Below are positions 44,853 to 53,766 of a stretch of DNA of 64,000 bases, piece after piece. The stretch is from an uncultured Eubacteriales bacterium (lineage in GTDB: Bacteria > Bacillota > Clostridia > Oscillospirales > Oscillospiraceae): the NCBI GenBank assembly GCA_900547745.1, contig URHT01000001.1, positions 69,885-133,884 on the forward strand, written 5' to 3'. The stretch's first letter is position 1. Each line of letters starts with the position of its first letter. Below the pieces are notes generated by a model. The model did no database searches. It saw only the letters and a list, made by a program, of their open reading frames with translations, and was not told where the DNA came from. Made by a program: the position numbers and the translations under genes.

Positions 44853-45278
44853 ATGAAGATCATGGCCATCGACTACGGCGACGCCCACACCGGCATCGCC
44901 ATTTCAGACTATACCGAGACGCTGACGGGGCACTCCGAGGTGCTGCACAGCCGGAAGCAGGAGGAGGTGCTGGCGGGGATCCGGCGGCTCATCGCCGGAC
45001 ACGACGTGAAGCTGCTGGTGCTGGGCTATCCCCGGAACATGGACGGCTCCGAGGGCCCCCGGGCGGAGAAGTGCGCCGCCTTCGGGGAGCTGCTGCGGCA
45101 GGAGACGGGGCTGGAGGTGATCCTGTGGGACGAGCGGCGCACCACCATCGACGCCCACAACATCCTGTTCCAGAACGGGCAGAACGCCAAAAAGCGGAAA
45201 AAGACCGTGGACGCCGTGGCGGCGGCGCTGATGCTGGAGGGCTATCTCACCCGGCGGAGACTGGAGGCGCAGCGATGA
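44853..45278 (+). CDS. ruvX: RuvX/YqgF-family putative Holliday junction resolvase / pre-16S rRNA nuclease
   Basis: 141 residues. RNase H-like fold with the first catalytic Asp in MAIDYGDAHTGIAISD (in place of the usual DxG-x-KR-IG pattern), a LLVLGYPRNMDGSEGPRA motif near 55 and WDERRTT near 92. The family is implicated in maturing the 16S 5' end and in recombination. Its stop overlaps the start of the next gene (ATGA). Confidence 0.88.
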   Translation: MKIMAIDYGDAHTGIAISDYTETLTGHSEVLHSRKQEEVLAGIRRLIAGHDVKLLVLGYPRNMDGSEGPRAEKCAAFGELLRQETGLEVILWDERRTTIDAHNILFQNGQNAKKRKKTVDAVAAALMLEGYLTRRRLEAQR

Positions 45279-46480
45279 GCCGGGAGGTCATCATCATCGG
45301 CGGCGGGGCCTCCGGCATGATGGCGGCGCTGACGGCGGCGGAAAACGGGTACGACGTCACGCTGCTGGAGCGGCAGAGCAGGGTGGGGCGCAAGCTGCTG
45401 GCCACCGGCAACGGCCGCTGCAATCTCACCAACTGCCACGTCTCGCCCGACCGCTACCACGGGGAGGACGCGGAGTTCTGCGCCTATGCATTGCAGGCGT
45501 TCGACACAGGGGAGACTTTACAGTATTTCGCCGGGCTGGGACTGCTGACGGTCAGCGAGGAGAGCGGGCGGGTCTATCCCGCCAGCAACATGGCCGGCAG
45601 CGTGCTGGACGTGCTGCGCTACGCGCTGGAGCGGCCCGGCATCCGGGTGTGCACGGGGCAGACCGTCACCGCCGTGAAGCGGACGGCGGCGGGCTTCACC
45701 GTCAGGACGGAGACGGATGTGTTCCACGGGGAGAAGCTCATACTGGCCGCCGGGGGCTGCGCCGGCAGCAAGGTGGGCGGCGTTATGGACGGCTACCGGC
45801 TGGGCAGGGCGCTGGGGCACCACCGCACCGCGCTGTATCCCTCCCTTGTCCAGATCAGGACAGACCCCACTTATCCGAGGGCGCTGAAGGGCGTCAAGGC
45901 CCAGTGCGGCATCAACCTCCGGCGGGGCGGGCAGACCGTGGCGGAGAACCGGGGCGAGGTGCTGTTCACGGAGTACGGCGTCAGCGGCCCGGCCGTCTTT
46001 GACATCTCCCGGGCGGCGGCCACCGGCGGCGAGGGGCTTGTCTGTGTGCTGAGCTTCTTCCCGGACTGGGAGGAGCGGGAGGTGCTGGACTGGCTGCGGC
46101 AGCGGCGGCAGGCGGCGGCGGGACGGGAGGCATCCACGCTGCTGACCGGCTCCTGCCACACGCGGCTGGGGCAGATGCTCTGCAAGGCCGCCGGGTTCAC
46201 CAGCCAGAGCGCCGCGTCCCTCTCCGACGGCGACCTGCGGCGCATCGCGGAGCAGGCGGTGGGCTTTACGCTGCCGGTAACAGGCACCTGCGGCTTCGAT
46301 CAGGCGCAGGTAACGGCGGGCGGCTTACAGACCGGGGAGTTCGATCCCCGAACCATGGGCAGCCGCCTTGTGCCGGGGCTGTACGCCTGCGGCGAGGTGC
46401 TGGACATCGACGGCGACTGCGGCGGGTTCAACCTCCAGTGGGCGTGGAGCAGCGGACGGCTGGCCGGACAGCTGCGGTAA
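45275..46480 (+). CDS. HI0933-family NAD(P)/FAD-dependent oxidoreductase
   Basis: 401 residues from ATG 45275; the longer frame upstream is only ruvX's shadow. N-terminal dinucleotide-binding motif IIIGGGASGMMAA at 6-18, then the family marker VGRKLLATGNGRCNLTN near 37. Closing FAD motif GLYACGEVLDIDGDCGGFNLQWAW is intact. Substrate is unknown for this family, which is related to flavoproteins acting on RNA or cofactors. Translationally coupled to ruvX, followed by a terminator. Confidence 0.9.
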   Translation: MSREVIIIGGGASGMMAALTAAENGYDVTLLERQSRVGRKLLATGNGRCNLTNCHVSPDRYHGEDAEFCAYALQAFDTGETLQYFAGLGLLTVSEESGRVYPASNMAGSVLDVLRYALERPGIRVCTGQTVTAVKRTAAGFTVRTETDVFHGEKLILAAGGCAGSKVGGVMDGYRLGRALGHHRTALYPSLVQIRTDPTYPRALKGVKAQCGINLRRGGQTVAENRGEVLFTEYGVSGPAVFDISRAAATGGEGLVCVLSFFPDWEEREVLDWLRQRRQAAAGREASTLLTGSCHTRLGQMLCKAAGFTSQSAASLSDGDLRRIAEQAVGFTLPVTGTCGFDQAQVTAGGLQTGEFDPRTMGSRLVPGLYACGEVLDIDGDCGGFNLQWAWSSGRLAGQLR

Positions 46481-46498
46481 AAACAGCATACGAAACGA

Positions 46499-46539
46499 CC
46501 CCCATTTGCGGTGAAGCACACCGCAAATGGGGGCTTTTT
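46499..46539 (+). terminator. Terminator of the ruvX unit
   Basis: 15-bp stem CCCCCATTTGCGGTG/CACCGCAAATGGGGG with a 5-nt loop, followed by CTTTTTG. Confidence 0.9.
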
Positions 46540-46587
46540 GTCGTTTCCGGCGGAAAACGGGTTTCGACAGGAGTCGCCGGGGACGGG

Positions 46588-46596
46588 TGCTATAAT
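46588..46596 (+). promoter_or_regulatory. Extended -10 promoter of the pilin/adhesin cluster
   Basis: TGCTATAAT at 46588-46596 is a perfect extended -10. No good -35 stands at the usual distance. Confidence 0.6.
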
Positions 46597-46649
46597 CCTC
46601 CACGCAAGGCAGGAGAGCTGCCGCATCACGCAGGGCAGGAGGATGAAAC

Positions 46650-49400
46650 ATGAGCCGATACAGGAAAATGGGGCTGCGGCTGCTGGGCGGTCTGCTGGCG
46701 GCGGTGCTGTGCGCCGCGCTGCTGCCCACCGCCGGTTATGCCGCCGGGGATATCTATGAGGTGGGGGAGGACAGCGCCTATACCGTGGGGGAGGACACCG
46801 TCCGGCTGCTGCGGACGGCGCAGGCGACGCGGGACAACGTGACCATGCGGCTGTTCAACTACACCGGGGCCATCAACGGGCAGGGGCCGCTGGACTTCTT
46901 CCACAACAGCCGGTACGATGCCACGGTGGACGGCACCGCCGCCGGCAGCGGGACGCGGCCGTCTATGGCGGCCACGCTGGTGGACGGGTGGCCCTTTGTC
47001 GACAGCATCCCCGGCAGCGAGAAAAGCGGCAGTCTGGGGTATCTGTTCAGCGGCAGCGCCGTCACGGGCAAGACCGCCTACGACGTGGGCAGCGGCGGCA
47101 GCACCGGCCTGTTCCGGCGGGACGGCGAGGGGTATCTGTACTACGACTCGCTGCAGAACGCTGCCGGGTACGATACGGAGACGGGGCGGTTCCAGCTGTA
47201 CGACGGCATCATGCGGCCCAGCTACACCGCCTATGTGGAGCCGGAGGGCAAGACGGTGTCCGAGAACCGGAGGATCGCCTTCAACGGCAATTTCCTGCCG
47301 TTCAACGACATGACCGGCGCCACGGAGACGCCTGCAGACAAGACGCCCAAGACCTACGTCCTGCCGGAGGGGGCGGTGGATCTGTGGTTCGGCATGACCA
47401 TGGAGTTCGACTTCTTCATGCCTGCCGGGGGGCAGATCGACGGGAAGGACATGGTGTTCCAGTTCCTGGGAGACGACGATGTGTTCGTGTACATCGACGA
47501 CGTGCTGGTGCTGGACATCGGCGGCACCCACGGCGCCAACCGCGGTTCCGTCAACTTTGCCGACGGCACGGTGACGCATCCGAGGGCCGGGCTGTCCGGC
47601 GACGCCGGGGCCGACGGCTACGGGACATCCACGCTGGCGGCGAAGTTCCGCGCCGCCGGGAAGAACGGCGTGTTCAGCGGGGAGACGTTCGCTGACTACA
47701 CCAAGCATACCCTGAAGTTCTTCTATCTGGAGCGGGGCGGCAACGTGTCCTACTGCTATCTGCGGTTCAACATGCCCACGCTGCCCGACAAGTCCCTGAC
47801 GGTGGCCAAGGAGCTGTCCGGCGGCGGGGAGGCCCTGAACGGCTATCTGAGCCGGACGATGGACTACCGGTTCCGGGTGCTGCGGCCAGACGGCAGCCTG
47901 TATGTGCCGGCGGGCACGACGTATCAGGTGCTGGAGGGCACGGCTGTCACCGGCAGCGGCCGGGTGGACGGCAGCGGCTGCTTCACCCTGCGGGCCGGGC
48001 AGATGGCGCAGTTCACCGACATGATGACGCTGGGCGGCGGACAGTACGACTATGTGGTGGAGGAGACGATGCCGCAGCGGCTGACAGGGCAGTACCAGCA
48101 GGTGCAGTACACCGTGGGCAGCGGCACCGGCACCGCCGCCACGCCATCCGTCTCCACGGACTTCACCGGCTACCGCACCGATACGCGCTCCGCCGCTGAG
48201 ACGCAGCTGGTGACATACCGCAACGTGGTGGATACCGCCGGATTGGGAGAGCTGCGGGTGACGAAGCGGGTGGCGGAGGGCTCCGTCTGTCCGGAGGGGC
48301 AGACGTTCGACATCGGCGTGTCGCTGGGCGGGCAGCCCGTCCCGGCGGGGACGCCCTACACCGTGAACGGGCAGGCCCGGACGGTGGAGACGGCGGGCGT
48401 CGTGCCGCTGGCCCATGGGGAGACGGCGGTGTTCGGCGGGCTGCTGGCGGGGACGGCCTACGCCGTGACGGAGACGCCGCCGGAGGGCTTCCGGGCCAGC
48501 TTCGAGGCATCGGTCACGGCGAACGGGGAGACGGCGGCCGCCAGACCGTCCGGGGAGATCCCCATGGGCGGCAGCGCGGCGGTCACCGTTACCAACGCCA
48601 CCTACGACTACGCAGTGGAGATCCCCCTGACCAAGACGCTGCTGGGTGGGGCGGAGGCATCCGGTACGTTCCGGTTCCTGCTGGAGGAGACGGACAGCCG
48701 GGGCGCCGTGCTGCGGCAGCTGTCAGAGACGGCCATCACCGTGGACGGCGGGCAGACCGCCGGGGGACGGCTGGTGCTGGGCTTCACGTCCGGGGACACC
48801 GCCCTGCACTGCTACCGCATCCGGGAGGCGGAGGCCGACGGGTTCCGGCAGGACGGCGGGGCGTATCTGCTGACGGTACAGCCCAACGGTACGGACGGCG
48901 CATCGCGCATCACCGTCAACGGCCGTCTGTGGGATCAGACGGCGCTGCCCTTCGTGAACCGCACCGCGCAGAGCCTGACCGTCAGCAAGACGGTGCAGGG
49001 GGAGCTGGGCGACCGGACGAAGGCGTTCCCCTTTGCCGCGTCCATGACGCTGGACGGAGAGCGCGTCCCGTTTCCGGCGGGGGCGGGCTACACCGTGGAG
49101 GACGGGCGGGCGGTGTTCGCTCTGCGCCACGGGGAGAGCCTGACGTTCACCGGTCTGCCCTACGGCGCGGTGGTGACGGTGGAGGAGACGGAGCACGCGG
49201 GCTATACCGTCAGCAACAGCAGCCGCGCCGGGGACAGCGGGGCGGCGGAGCTCAGCGGCGACCGGGAACTGCGGTTCACCAACACCAAGGGGGCCGTGCC
49301 CGATATGGGCGTGCCCGGCCCAACGCTGCTGCCCGCGGGGCTGCTGGCCGCCGCCTGCGGCGGACTGGCGCTGACCCGGCGGCGGAGACGGGGTCTGTAA
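46650..49400 (+). CDS. Fibro-slime-domain surface adhesin with pilin-type repeats and wall anchor
   Basis: 916 residues from ATG 46650 (CAGGAGG upstream). Signal peptide to about residue 31. Residues ~215-375 form a fibro-slime/PA14-like domain (FQFLGDDDVFVYIDDVLVLDIGGTHG split across strands; TLKFFYLERGG). Several Cna-B/DUF5979-like isopeptide-type beta domains follow (LTVAKELSGG, LRVTKRVAEG, LTKTLLGG, LTVSKTVQG). The C-terminus has VPDMG, a hydrophobic helix and RRRRR, a sorting-signal layout with a non-LPXTG motif. Likely tip or large subunit of a pilus-like structure made with the next two proteins. No sortase gene is nearby. Confidence 0.82.
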   Translation: MSRYRKMGLRLLGGLLAAVLCAALLPTAGYAAGDIYEVGEDSAYTVGEDTVRLLRTAQATRDNVTMRLFNYTGAINGQGPLDFFHNSRYDATVDGTAAGSGTRPSMAATLVDGWPFVDSIPGSEKSGSLGYLFSGSAVTGKTAYDVGSGGSTGLFRRDGEGYLYYDSLQNAAGYDTETGRFQLYDGIMRPSYTAYVEPEGKTVSENRRIAFNGNFLPFNDMTGATETPADKTPKTYVLPEGAVDLWFGMTMEFDFFMPAGGQIDGKDMVFQFLGDDDVFVYIDDVLVLDIGGTHGANRGSVNFADGTVTHPRAGLSGDAGADGYGTSTLAAKFRAAGKNGVFSGETFADYTKHTLKFFYLERGGNVSYCYLRFNMPTLPDKSLTVAKELSGGGEALNGYLSRTMDYRFRVLRPDGSLYVPAGTTYQVLEGTAVTGSGRVDGSGCFTLRAGQMAQFTDMMTLGGGQYDYVVEETMPQRLTGQYQQVQYTVGSGTGTAATPSVSTDFTGYRTDTRSAAETQLVTYRNVVDTAGLGELRVTKRVAEGSVCPEGQTFDIGVSLGGQPVPAGTPYTVNGQARTVETAGVVPLAHGETAVFGGLLAGTAYAVTETPPEGFRASFEASVTANGETAAARPSGEIPMGGSAAVTVTNATYDYAVEIPLTKTLLGGAEASGTFRFLLEETDSRGAVLRQLSETAITVDGGQTAGGRLVLGFTSGDTALHCYRIREAEADGFRQDGGAYLLTVQPNGTDGASRITVNGRLWDQTALPFVNRTAQSLTVSKTVQGELGDRTKAFPFAASMTLDGERVPFPAGAGYTVEDGRAVFALRHGESLTFTGLPYGAVVTVEETEHAGYTVSNSSRAGDSGAAELSGDRELRFTNTKGAVPDMGVPGPTLLPAGLLAAACGGLALTRRRRRGL

Positions 49401-49464
49401 CACTGTGCTGTACCGCAGAACGCGGTTTTGGCAAACACCTATATGACATAAGGAGGACAAATGT

Positions 49465-50502
49465 ATGAAGAAACTCTTTTCCCTGCTGCTGGCGGCGGTG
49501 CTGGCGCTGGGGCTGACCACCATAGCATGGGCCGTGACGGAGGAGGAGCCCGGCGGTCAGGCGGGCCAGACGTACACGGACGATGACCGGATCGTCATTG
49601 AAAAGTGCTACCGGCTGGTGAACGACGGCGCGGTCAGCCCCGCCGAGACGTTCCACTTTACCCTGACCACGCTGGGCGTCACCGATTCCACGGAGACGCT
49701 GGACACCATGCCCCGGTTCACCGACGCCGACGGCGCGCCGATCACCGGCTTCGACATCAGCTTTGCCGAGGGAGAGGCCACGGCGGCAGGCACCGTCAAG
49801 TCCTACACGCTGATGCTGCCGGAGTACGACACCGTGGGTATCTACTCCTACGAGATCGCGGAGGTGGTGGACGACGATGCCCGCACGGCAGGCGTCACCT
49901 ACAACGGCCAGAAGCTGCTGCTGAAGGTAACGGTGATCCAGACGGAGGACGGCCGGGTGCGCGTGGCCGCCGTGCATCTGGGGAACGAGGACGGCGACAA
50001 GGTGAAGCAGGTGGTCAACACCTACGCCGCCGGTACACTGGACGTCACCAAGACCGTTGCCGGTCTTATGGGCGAGACGAACCGGGACTTCCGCTTCACT
50101 GTAACGCTGACCAGACCGGCGGAGCTGGTCATGGCCAGCACCATCGGCCTCACCGTGGCCGGTACGGCGCAGAGCTTTACGCCGGTGTGGGACAGCAACG
50201 GACGGTGTACCGTGACATTTGACCTGCGGCACGGGCAGACCGCGTCCCTGACCAACCTGCCCTACGGCATGAGCTACACCGTGGCAGAGGACGACTACAC
50301 CGCCATCGGCTACACCACGGAAAAGACCGGCGACAGCGGCACCATCAGCGCCGCCGGTGTGACGGCGGCGTTCACCAACACCAAGGGCGGCAGCGTGGAT
50401 ACCGGCGTGCTGCTGGACAGCGCCCCCTACGCGCTGCTGCTGGTGATGGCGCTGTCCGGCGGCGCGGTGCTGTTCCTGCGGCGGCGCGCCCACAGGAGCT
50501 GA
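49465..50502 (+). CDS. Spy0128-type pilin subunit
   Basis: 345 residues from ATG 49465 (AAGGAGG upstream). Signal peptide ends near AWA (residue ~24). Two beta domains of the Spy0128/FctA and CnaB type span ~35-185 and ~190-305 (FHFTLTTLGVT, YSYEIAEV, VTKTVAGLMGETNRDF, TLPYG-like NLPYGMSYTVAE). Such domains usually form internal Lys-Asn isopeptide bonds. C-terminal anchor: VDTG, a hydrophobic stretch and RRRAHR. Probably the main pilin of the three-gene cluster. Confidence 0.82.
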   Translation: MKKLFSLLLAAVLALGLTTIAWAVTEEEPGGQAGQTYTDDDRIVIEKCYRLVNDGAVSPAETFHFTLTTLGVTDSTETLDTMPRFTDADGAPITGFDISFAEGEATAAGTVKSYTLMLPEYDTVGIYSYEIAEVVDDDARTAGVTYNGQKLLLKVTVIQTEDGRVRVAAVHLGNEDGDKVKQVVNTYAAGTLDVTKTVAGLMGETNRDFRFTVTLTRPAELVMASTIGLTVAGTAQSFTPVWDSNGRCTVTFDLRHGQTASLTNLPYGMSYTVAEDDYTAIGYTTEKTGDSGTISAAGVTAAFTNTKGGSVDTGVLLDSAPYALLLVMALSGGAVLFLRRRAHRS

Positions 50503-50509
50503 CGGCGCT

Positions 50510-51121
50510 ATGAGCAGAAGGATACCGGCCGCAGCGGCGCTGCTGGCCCTGCTGCTGGCGCTGTGGGCCGTCCCGGCAATGGCGGCGGCAGCGGCGGCGG
50601 AGCTGCCGGTGCGGGTGACGGTCAGCGGCGGCGCACCCTCCGTACCGGAGACGTTTACCCTGACACTGCGGGCGGCATCCGACGGTGCGCCCCTGCCGGA
50701 GGGAGCCGCAGGCGGCGCGTATACCCTCACCGTGGACGGCGGCGGCGCCGTGACGCTGCGCATCCCCTGTGAAAAGGCGGGGAAGTACCGCTATACCCTG
50801 TGTCAGGAGCCGGGAAAGCTGGCACGGGGGCAGTACGACCACCGGACGTATTACATCACCGTGACGGTGACGGAGGACGGCCGGGTCACGGCGGCGGTGT
50901 ACGGCGACGCGGCGCAGGAGGGCGACAAGTACGATGCCATCGAGTTCGTCAACCGCTACCGGTACCGGCCCGACCCGGAGGATCCGGTGAAGCCCTCCCC
51001 CAAGACCGGGGACGGCGGCCTTGGCCTGCTGGCGGCGCTGGCGCTGTCCAGCGGTGCGGGTATCGCGGCGCTGGGAGGTACGGCGGCGGTGGCGGCGCTG
51101 CTGCGGCGGCAGGAGCCGTAA
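50510..51121 (+). CDS. Small pilin/adhesin subunit with SPKTG sorting motif
   Basis: 203 residues, starting 8 bp after the major pilin gene. Signal peptide to ~28. A single Spy0128-like beta domain (~30-150; KAGKYRYTLCQEPG, RTYYITVTVTEDG, YDAIEFVNRY) is followed by a proline linker and SPKTGD, a hydrophobic helix and an RRQ tail. This is the clearest LPXTG-like sorting signal of the three. A minor or basal pilin role is likely. Confidence 0.8.
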   Translation: MSRRIPAAAALLALLLALWAVPAMAAAAAAELPVRVTVSGGAPSVPETFTLTLRAASDGAPLPEGAAGGAYTLTVDGGGAVTLRIPCEKAGKYRYTLCQEPGKLARGQYDHRTYYITVTVTEDGRVTAAVYGDAAQEGDKYDAIEFVNRYRYRPDPEDPVKPSPKTGDGGLGLLAALALSSGAGIAALGGTAAVAALLRRQEP

Positions 51122-51125
51122 ACGC

Positions 51126-51162
51126 AAAAAAGAAGGAGACGCGGAGCGTCTCCTTCTTTTTT
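51126..51162 (+). terminator. Terminator of the pilin cluster
   Basis: 17-bp stem AAAAAAGAAGGAGACGC/GCGTCTCCTTCTTTTTT with a 3-nt spacer; the right arm supplies the T-run. Confidence 0.92.
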
Positions 51163-51361
51163 GTGCCGAACGCGCCGACAGCCGCACCTTGGTGCGGCTG
51201 TCCAACGATTTGAGGATAGAAAGGAAAAGCAATTCATGTTACGAATTACTGTCTGTATGATACAGGGCGAGAGTTTTTTTGTAAAGCGACAAAATCTCAT
51301 CTTTACATTAGAGAATGTCATAGATACATAATTCCGGCTCTGCACCGCAGAATAAGAGGGG

Positions 51362-51390
51362 TTGCCACGGCGTGGACGGCGTGGTATCAT
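51362..51390 (+). promoter_or_regulatory. lysR promoter
   Basis: -35 TTGCCA (51362-51367), 17-bp spacer, -10 TATCAT (51385-51390). Confidence 0.68.
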
Positions 51391-51425
51391 AACAGTATGA
51401 AGGAACGTCATGGGGAGGTGCGGGC

Positions 51426-52298
51426 ATGGACACGAAAAAGCTGGCGGCGCTGGCGGCGGCGGTGCGGCTGGGCAGCTTCACCCGGGCGGCGGAGGAGCTG
51501 GGCTACACCCAGTCCGGTCTGACCCACATGATGAACAGTCTGGAAAAGGACGTGGGCTTTCCCCTGCTGGTGCGGGGCCGTACCGGCGTGAGACTGACCC
51601 CGGCGGGACAGCGCGTCTTCCCGCTGGTGCAGGAGTGCCTGCAGGGCGCGGAGGCGTTGGAGCGGGAGATCCTGCTCATCAACACACATCAGGAGGAGAG
51701 CGTCCGCGTGGCGGCCTACGACTCCATTGCGCGGCACTGGCTGCCGGAGGTGATCCAGCAGTTCCGCCGGGCCCACCCGGATGTGGGTGTGGACATCCAG
51801 ATGGGCAGCGTGCAGGAGGTGTATCGCTGGGTGCAGGAGGGCCGCGTGGACATGTGCTTCGCCAGCCGGCAGGAGAGCGTGACGCTGGATTGGACGCCCC
51901 TGCGGGACGACGAGCTGTTCGCCATACTGCCGCCGGACTACGACAACGGCGGGCGGGACGTGTTCCCGGTGGAGGATTTCGCCGGGAAGGAATTTCTCAT
52001 GCCGTCCATGGGCTTCAACCTGGACATTATGCGGGTGCTGAACCGACACGGCGTGCTGCCGCTGATCCGCACCACGCAGGTGTCGGACAGCGTCATCATC
52101 TCCATGGTGGAGCACGGGCTGGGCGTCAGCATGCTGTCCCGGCTGGTGCTGCAGGGGCGGCAGGACGATGTGCAGGCCCTGCCGCTGGCGCCCAGAGCCG
52201 TCCGGGAGCTGGGCATCGCCTCCCGGCCGCGGAAGGAGCTGCGGCTCGCCGTGCGGAGGTTCATCGCCGAGGCCCGGGAAATGATCGAAAAAATGTAA
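51426..52298 (+). CDS. LysR-family transcriptional regulator
   Basis: 290 residues. The winged helix-turn-helix is at ~3-62 (GSFTRAAEELGYTQSGLTHM, then LEKDVGFPLLVR). An effector-binding periplasmic-binding-protein-like domain covers ~90-290. GGGGAGGTGCGGGC precedes ATG 51426. It is not divergent from a target as usual; the downstream DUF2156-GNAT gene 25 bp on may be its target or partner. The 3' end is duplicated at DNA level (see repeat). Effector unknown. Confidence 0.9.
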   Translation: MDTKKLAALAAAVRLGSFTRAAEELGYTQSGLTHMMNSLEKDVGFPLLVRGRTGVRLTPAGQRVFPLVQECLQGAEALEREILLINTHQEESVRVAAYDSIARHWLPEVIQQFRRAHPDVGVDIQMGSVQEVYRWVQEGRVDMCFASRQESVTLDWTPLRDDELFAILPPDYDNGGRDVFPVEDFAGKEFLMPSMGFNLDIMRVLNRHGVLPLIRTTQVSDSVIISMVEHGLGVSMLSRLVLQGRQDDVQALPLAPRAVRELGIASRPRKELRLAVRRFIAEAREMIEKM

Positions 52299-52313
52299 TG
52301 ATCGAAAAAATGT
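52280..52313 (+). repeat. Perfect 17-bp tandem duplication at the lysR stop
   Basis: AATGATCGAAAAAATGT occurs twice in a row (52280-52296, 52297-52313). The lysR stop codon is formed across the junction, so the second copy is 3' untranslated. Confidence 0.9.
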
Positions 52314-52322
52314 GAGGATACT

Positions 52323-53723
52323 ATGCTGGAATTTCAGGAACTGACTGCCAAAGAGGGGGCGCGGCTGCGCCCGTATTATGAGACGTGCGATTACCGCCTG
52401 TGCGAATACTCGCTGGGCGTGAAGCTGATGTGGCGGGAGCACCTGCACCCGTGGTTCGCGGAGACGGCGGGCTGTCTCATCGTCCGCAACCGCATTGAGG
52501 GGGAGTATGTGTTCGACTACCCCGTCACAGGGCCGGAGGGCGATGCGGAGGCGGCGCTGGCCGCCATCGAGCAGTACTGCGGCGAGAAGGAGCTGCCACT
52601 GGTGCTGTCCGTGGTGCCGGAGGAAAAGGCGGCGCAGCTGATCCTGCGCTATCCGCGGGTGAGGGTCATCAGCGAGCGGCCGTGGAAGGACTATCTCTAC
52701 CGCACCGAGGAGCTGGCGCAGTTCGCCGGACGGCGGTACAGCGGCCAGCGCAACCACATCAACAAGTTCCGCCGGGACTATCCGGACGCGGAATTTGTGG
52801 CCCTCACCGATCCGGCGGATCCCCGGCTGGCGGCGTTCTGGCGGGACTACGAGGCGGAGTTCCACAAGGCCGGGCCGCTGGCCAAGCAGGAGCTGGTGCT
52901 GGCGCGGGAGATGTTTGACCTGCTGGACACCGGCTGGTTCTGCGCCGGGGGCATGCTGGCGGAGGGACGGCTGGTGGCCGTCAGTCTGGCGGAGAAGTGC
53001 GGCGGTACGCTGGTGAACCACATCGAAAAGGCGCTGTACTCCCACGCCGGGGCGTACCCCGCCATCGTGCAGGCCTTCGCGGCCCACTACGGCGCGGACT
53101 GCCCGTGGGTGAACCGGGAGGACGACGCACGGGACAAGGGACTGCGCACCTCCAAGCTGCAATACCTGCCTGCGGAGCTGGCCGGCAAGGTACGGCTGGA
53201 GGTAGGGACGGAGCTGGACATGCTGCGCCGTGTGCCGACATTGAAAACGGAGCGGCTGACCCTGACGGCCCTGCGGCCCGGGGACAGGGAGGCCTACAAC
53301 GCCCTGTGTCTGGACGACGAGCGCAACCGCTGGTGGGGCTACGACTACCGCACCGGTCTGGGGGACAAGCCCCTGACGGAGAACTATTTCCTGGACATGG
53401 CCAAGGCGGACTTTGCCGCCCGCCGCGCCGTGAACTTCGCCGTGCGGCTGAAGGGAAAGCTCATCGGCGAGGTGGTGCTGTACCGGCCGGACTTCCGGGG
53501 CGGCTTTGAGCAGGGCTGCCGCATCGCGCCGGCCTACGCCGGACACGGCTACGGTACGGAGGCCTTCGCGGCGGCGGCGGACTGGGCGCTGTACCAGCTG
53601 GGACTTGCCCGCGTGGTGGCCAAGTGCTTCAAGGAGAACGCCGCGTCCCACCGGATGCTGGCGTCGTGTATGCGCCCCGGCGGCGAGGATGAGACATACT
53701 TCTATTTTGAAAAAGTGGTATAA
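52323..53723 (+). CDS. DUF2156 (lipid lysyltransferase-like) - GNAT acetyltransferase fusion
   Basis: 466 residues. Residues ~1-295 match the DUF2156/phosphatidylglycerol lysyltransferase C-terminal family, a double GNAT-like fold (YSGQRNHINKFRRDYP, WVNREDDARDKGLRTSKLQYLP split by strands). Residues ~305-466 are a RimJ/RimL-type GNAT domain (TERLTLTALRPGD, IAPAYAGHGYGTEAF, KCFKENAASHRM). No membrane helices, so not a typical MprF. It may transfer an acyl or aminoacyl group to a small molecule or peptide; the substrate is unknown. GTGAGG-type ribosome binding site overlaps the duplicated sequence. Confidence 0.82.
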   Translation: MLEFQELTAKEGARLRPYYETCDYRLCEYSLGVKLMWREHLHPWFAETAGCLIVRNRIEGEYVFDYPVTGPEGDAEAALAAIEQYCGEKELPLVLSVVPEEKAAQLILRYPRVRVISERPWKDYLYRTEELAQFAGRRYSGQRNHINKFRRDYPDAEFVALTDPADPRLAAFWRDYEAEFHKAGPLAKQELVLAREMFDLLDTGWFCAGGMLAEGRLVAVSLAEKCGGTLVNHIEKALYSHAGAYPAIVQAFAAHYGADCPWVNREDDARDKGLRTSKLQYLPAELAGKVRLEVGTELDMLRRVPTLKTERLTLTALRPGDREAYNALCLDDERNRWWGYDYRTGLGDKPLTENYFLDMAKADFAARRAVNFAVRLKGKLIGEVVLYRPDFRGGFEQGCRIAPAYAGHGYGTEAFAAAADWALYQLGLARVVAKCFKENAASHRMLASCMRPGGEDETYFYFEKVV

Positions 53724-53728
53724 AGCAG

Positions 53729-53763
53729 AACACCTCCGCGCACAATGAGCGCGGAGGTGTTTA
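53729..53763 (+). terminator. Hairpin after the GNAT fusion gene
   Basis: 13-bp stem AACACCTCCGCGC/GCGCGGAGGTGTT with a 7-nt loop. The right arm holds GGAGGTG, which also serves as the ribosome binding site of the next small ORF. Confidence 0.75.
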
Positions 53764-53766
53764 TCT

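Larger units (their letters stand above)
51122..51425 (+). other. Intergenic region with terminator, palindrome and lysR promoter
   Basis: About 300 bp without a gene. It contains the pilin-cluster terminator, a perfect 12-bp inverted repeat GACAGCCGCACC-TT-GGTGCGGCTGTC at 51177-51202, an AT-rich stretch (51220-51340) and the lysR promoter. The AT-rich part has stop codons in all frames and no recognisable RNA. Confidence 0.6.

Noticed and set aside
44540..45274. Long N-terminal extension of the HI0933 flavoprotein
   Set aside because: It runs through the rpmG/ruvX divergent promoters and ruvX itself; the family starts at ATG 45275 with IIIGGGASG.
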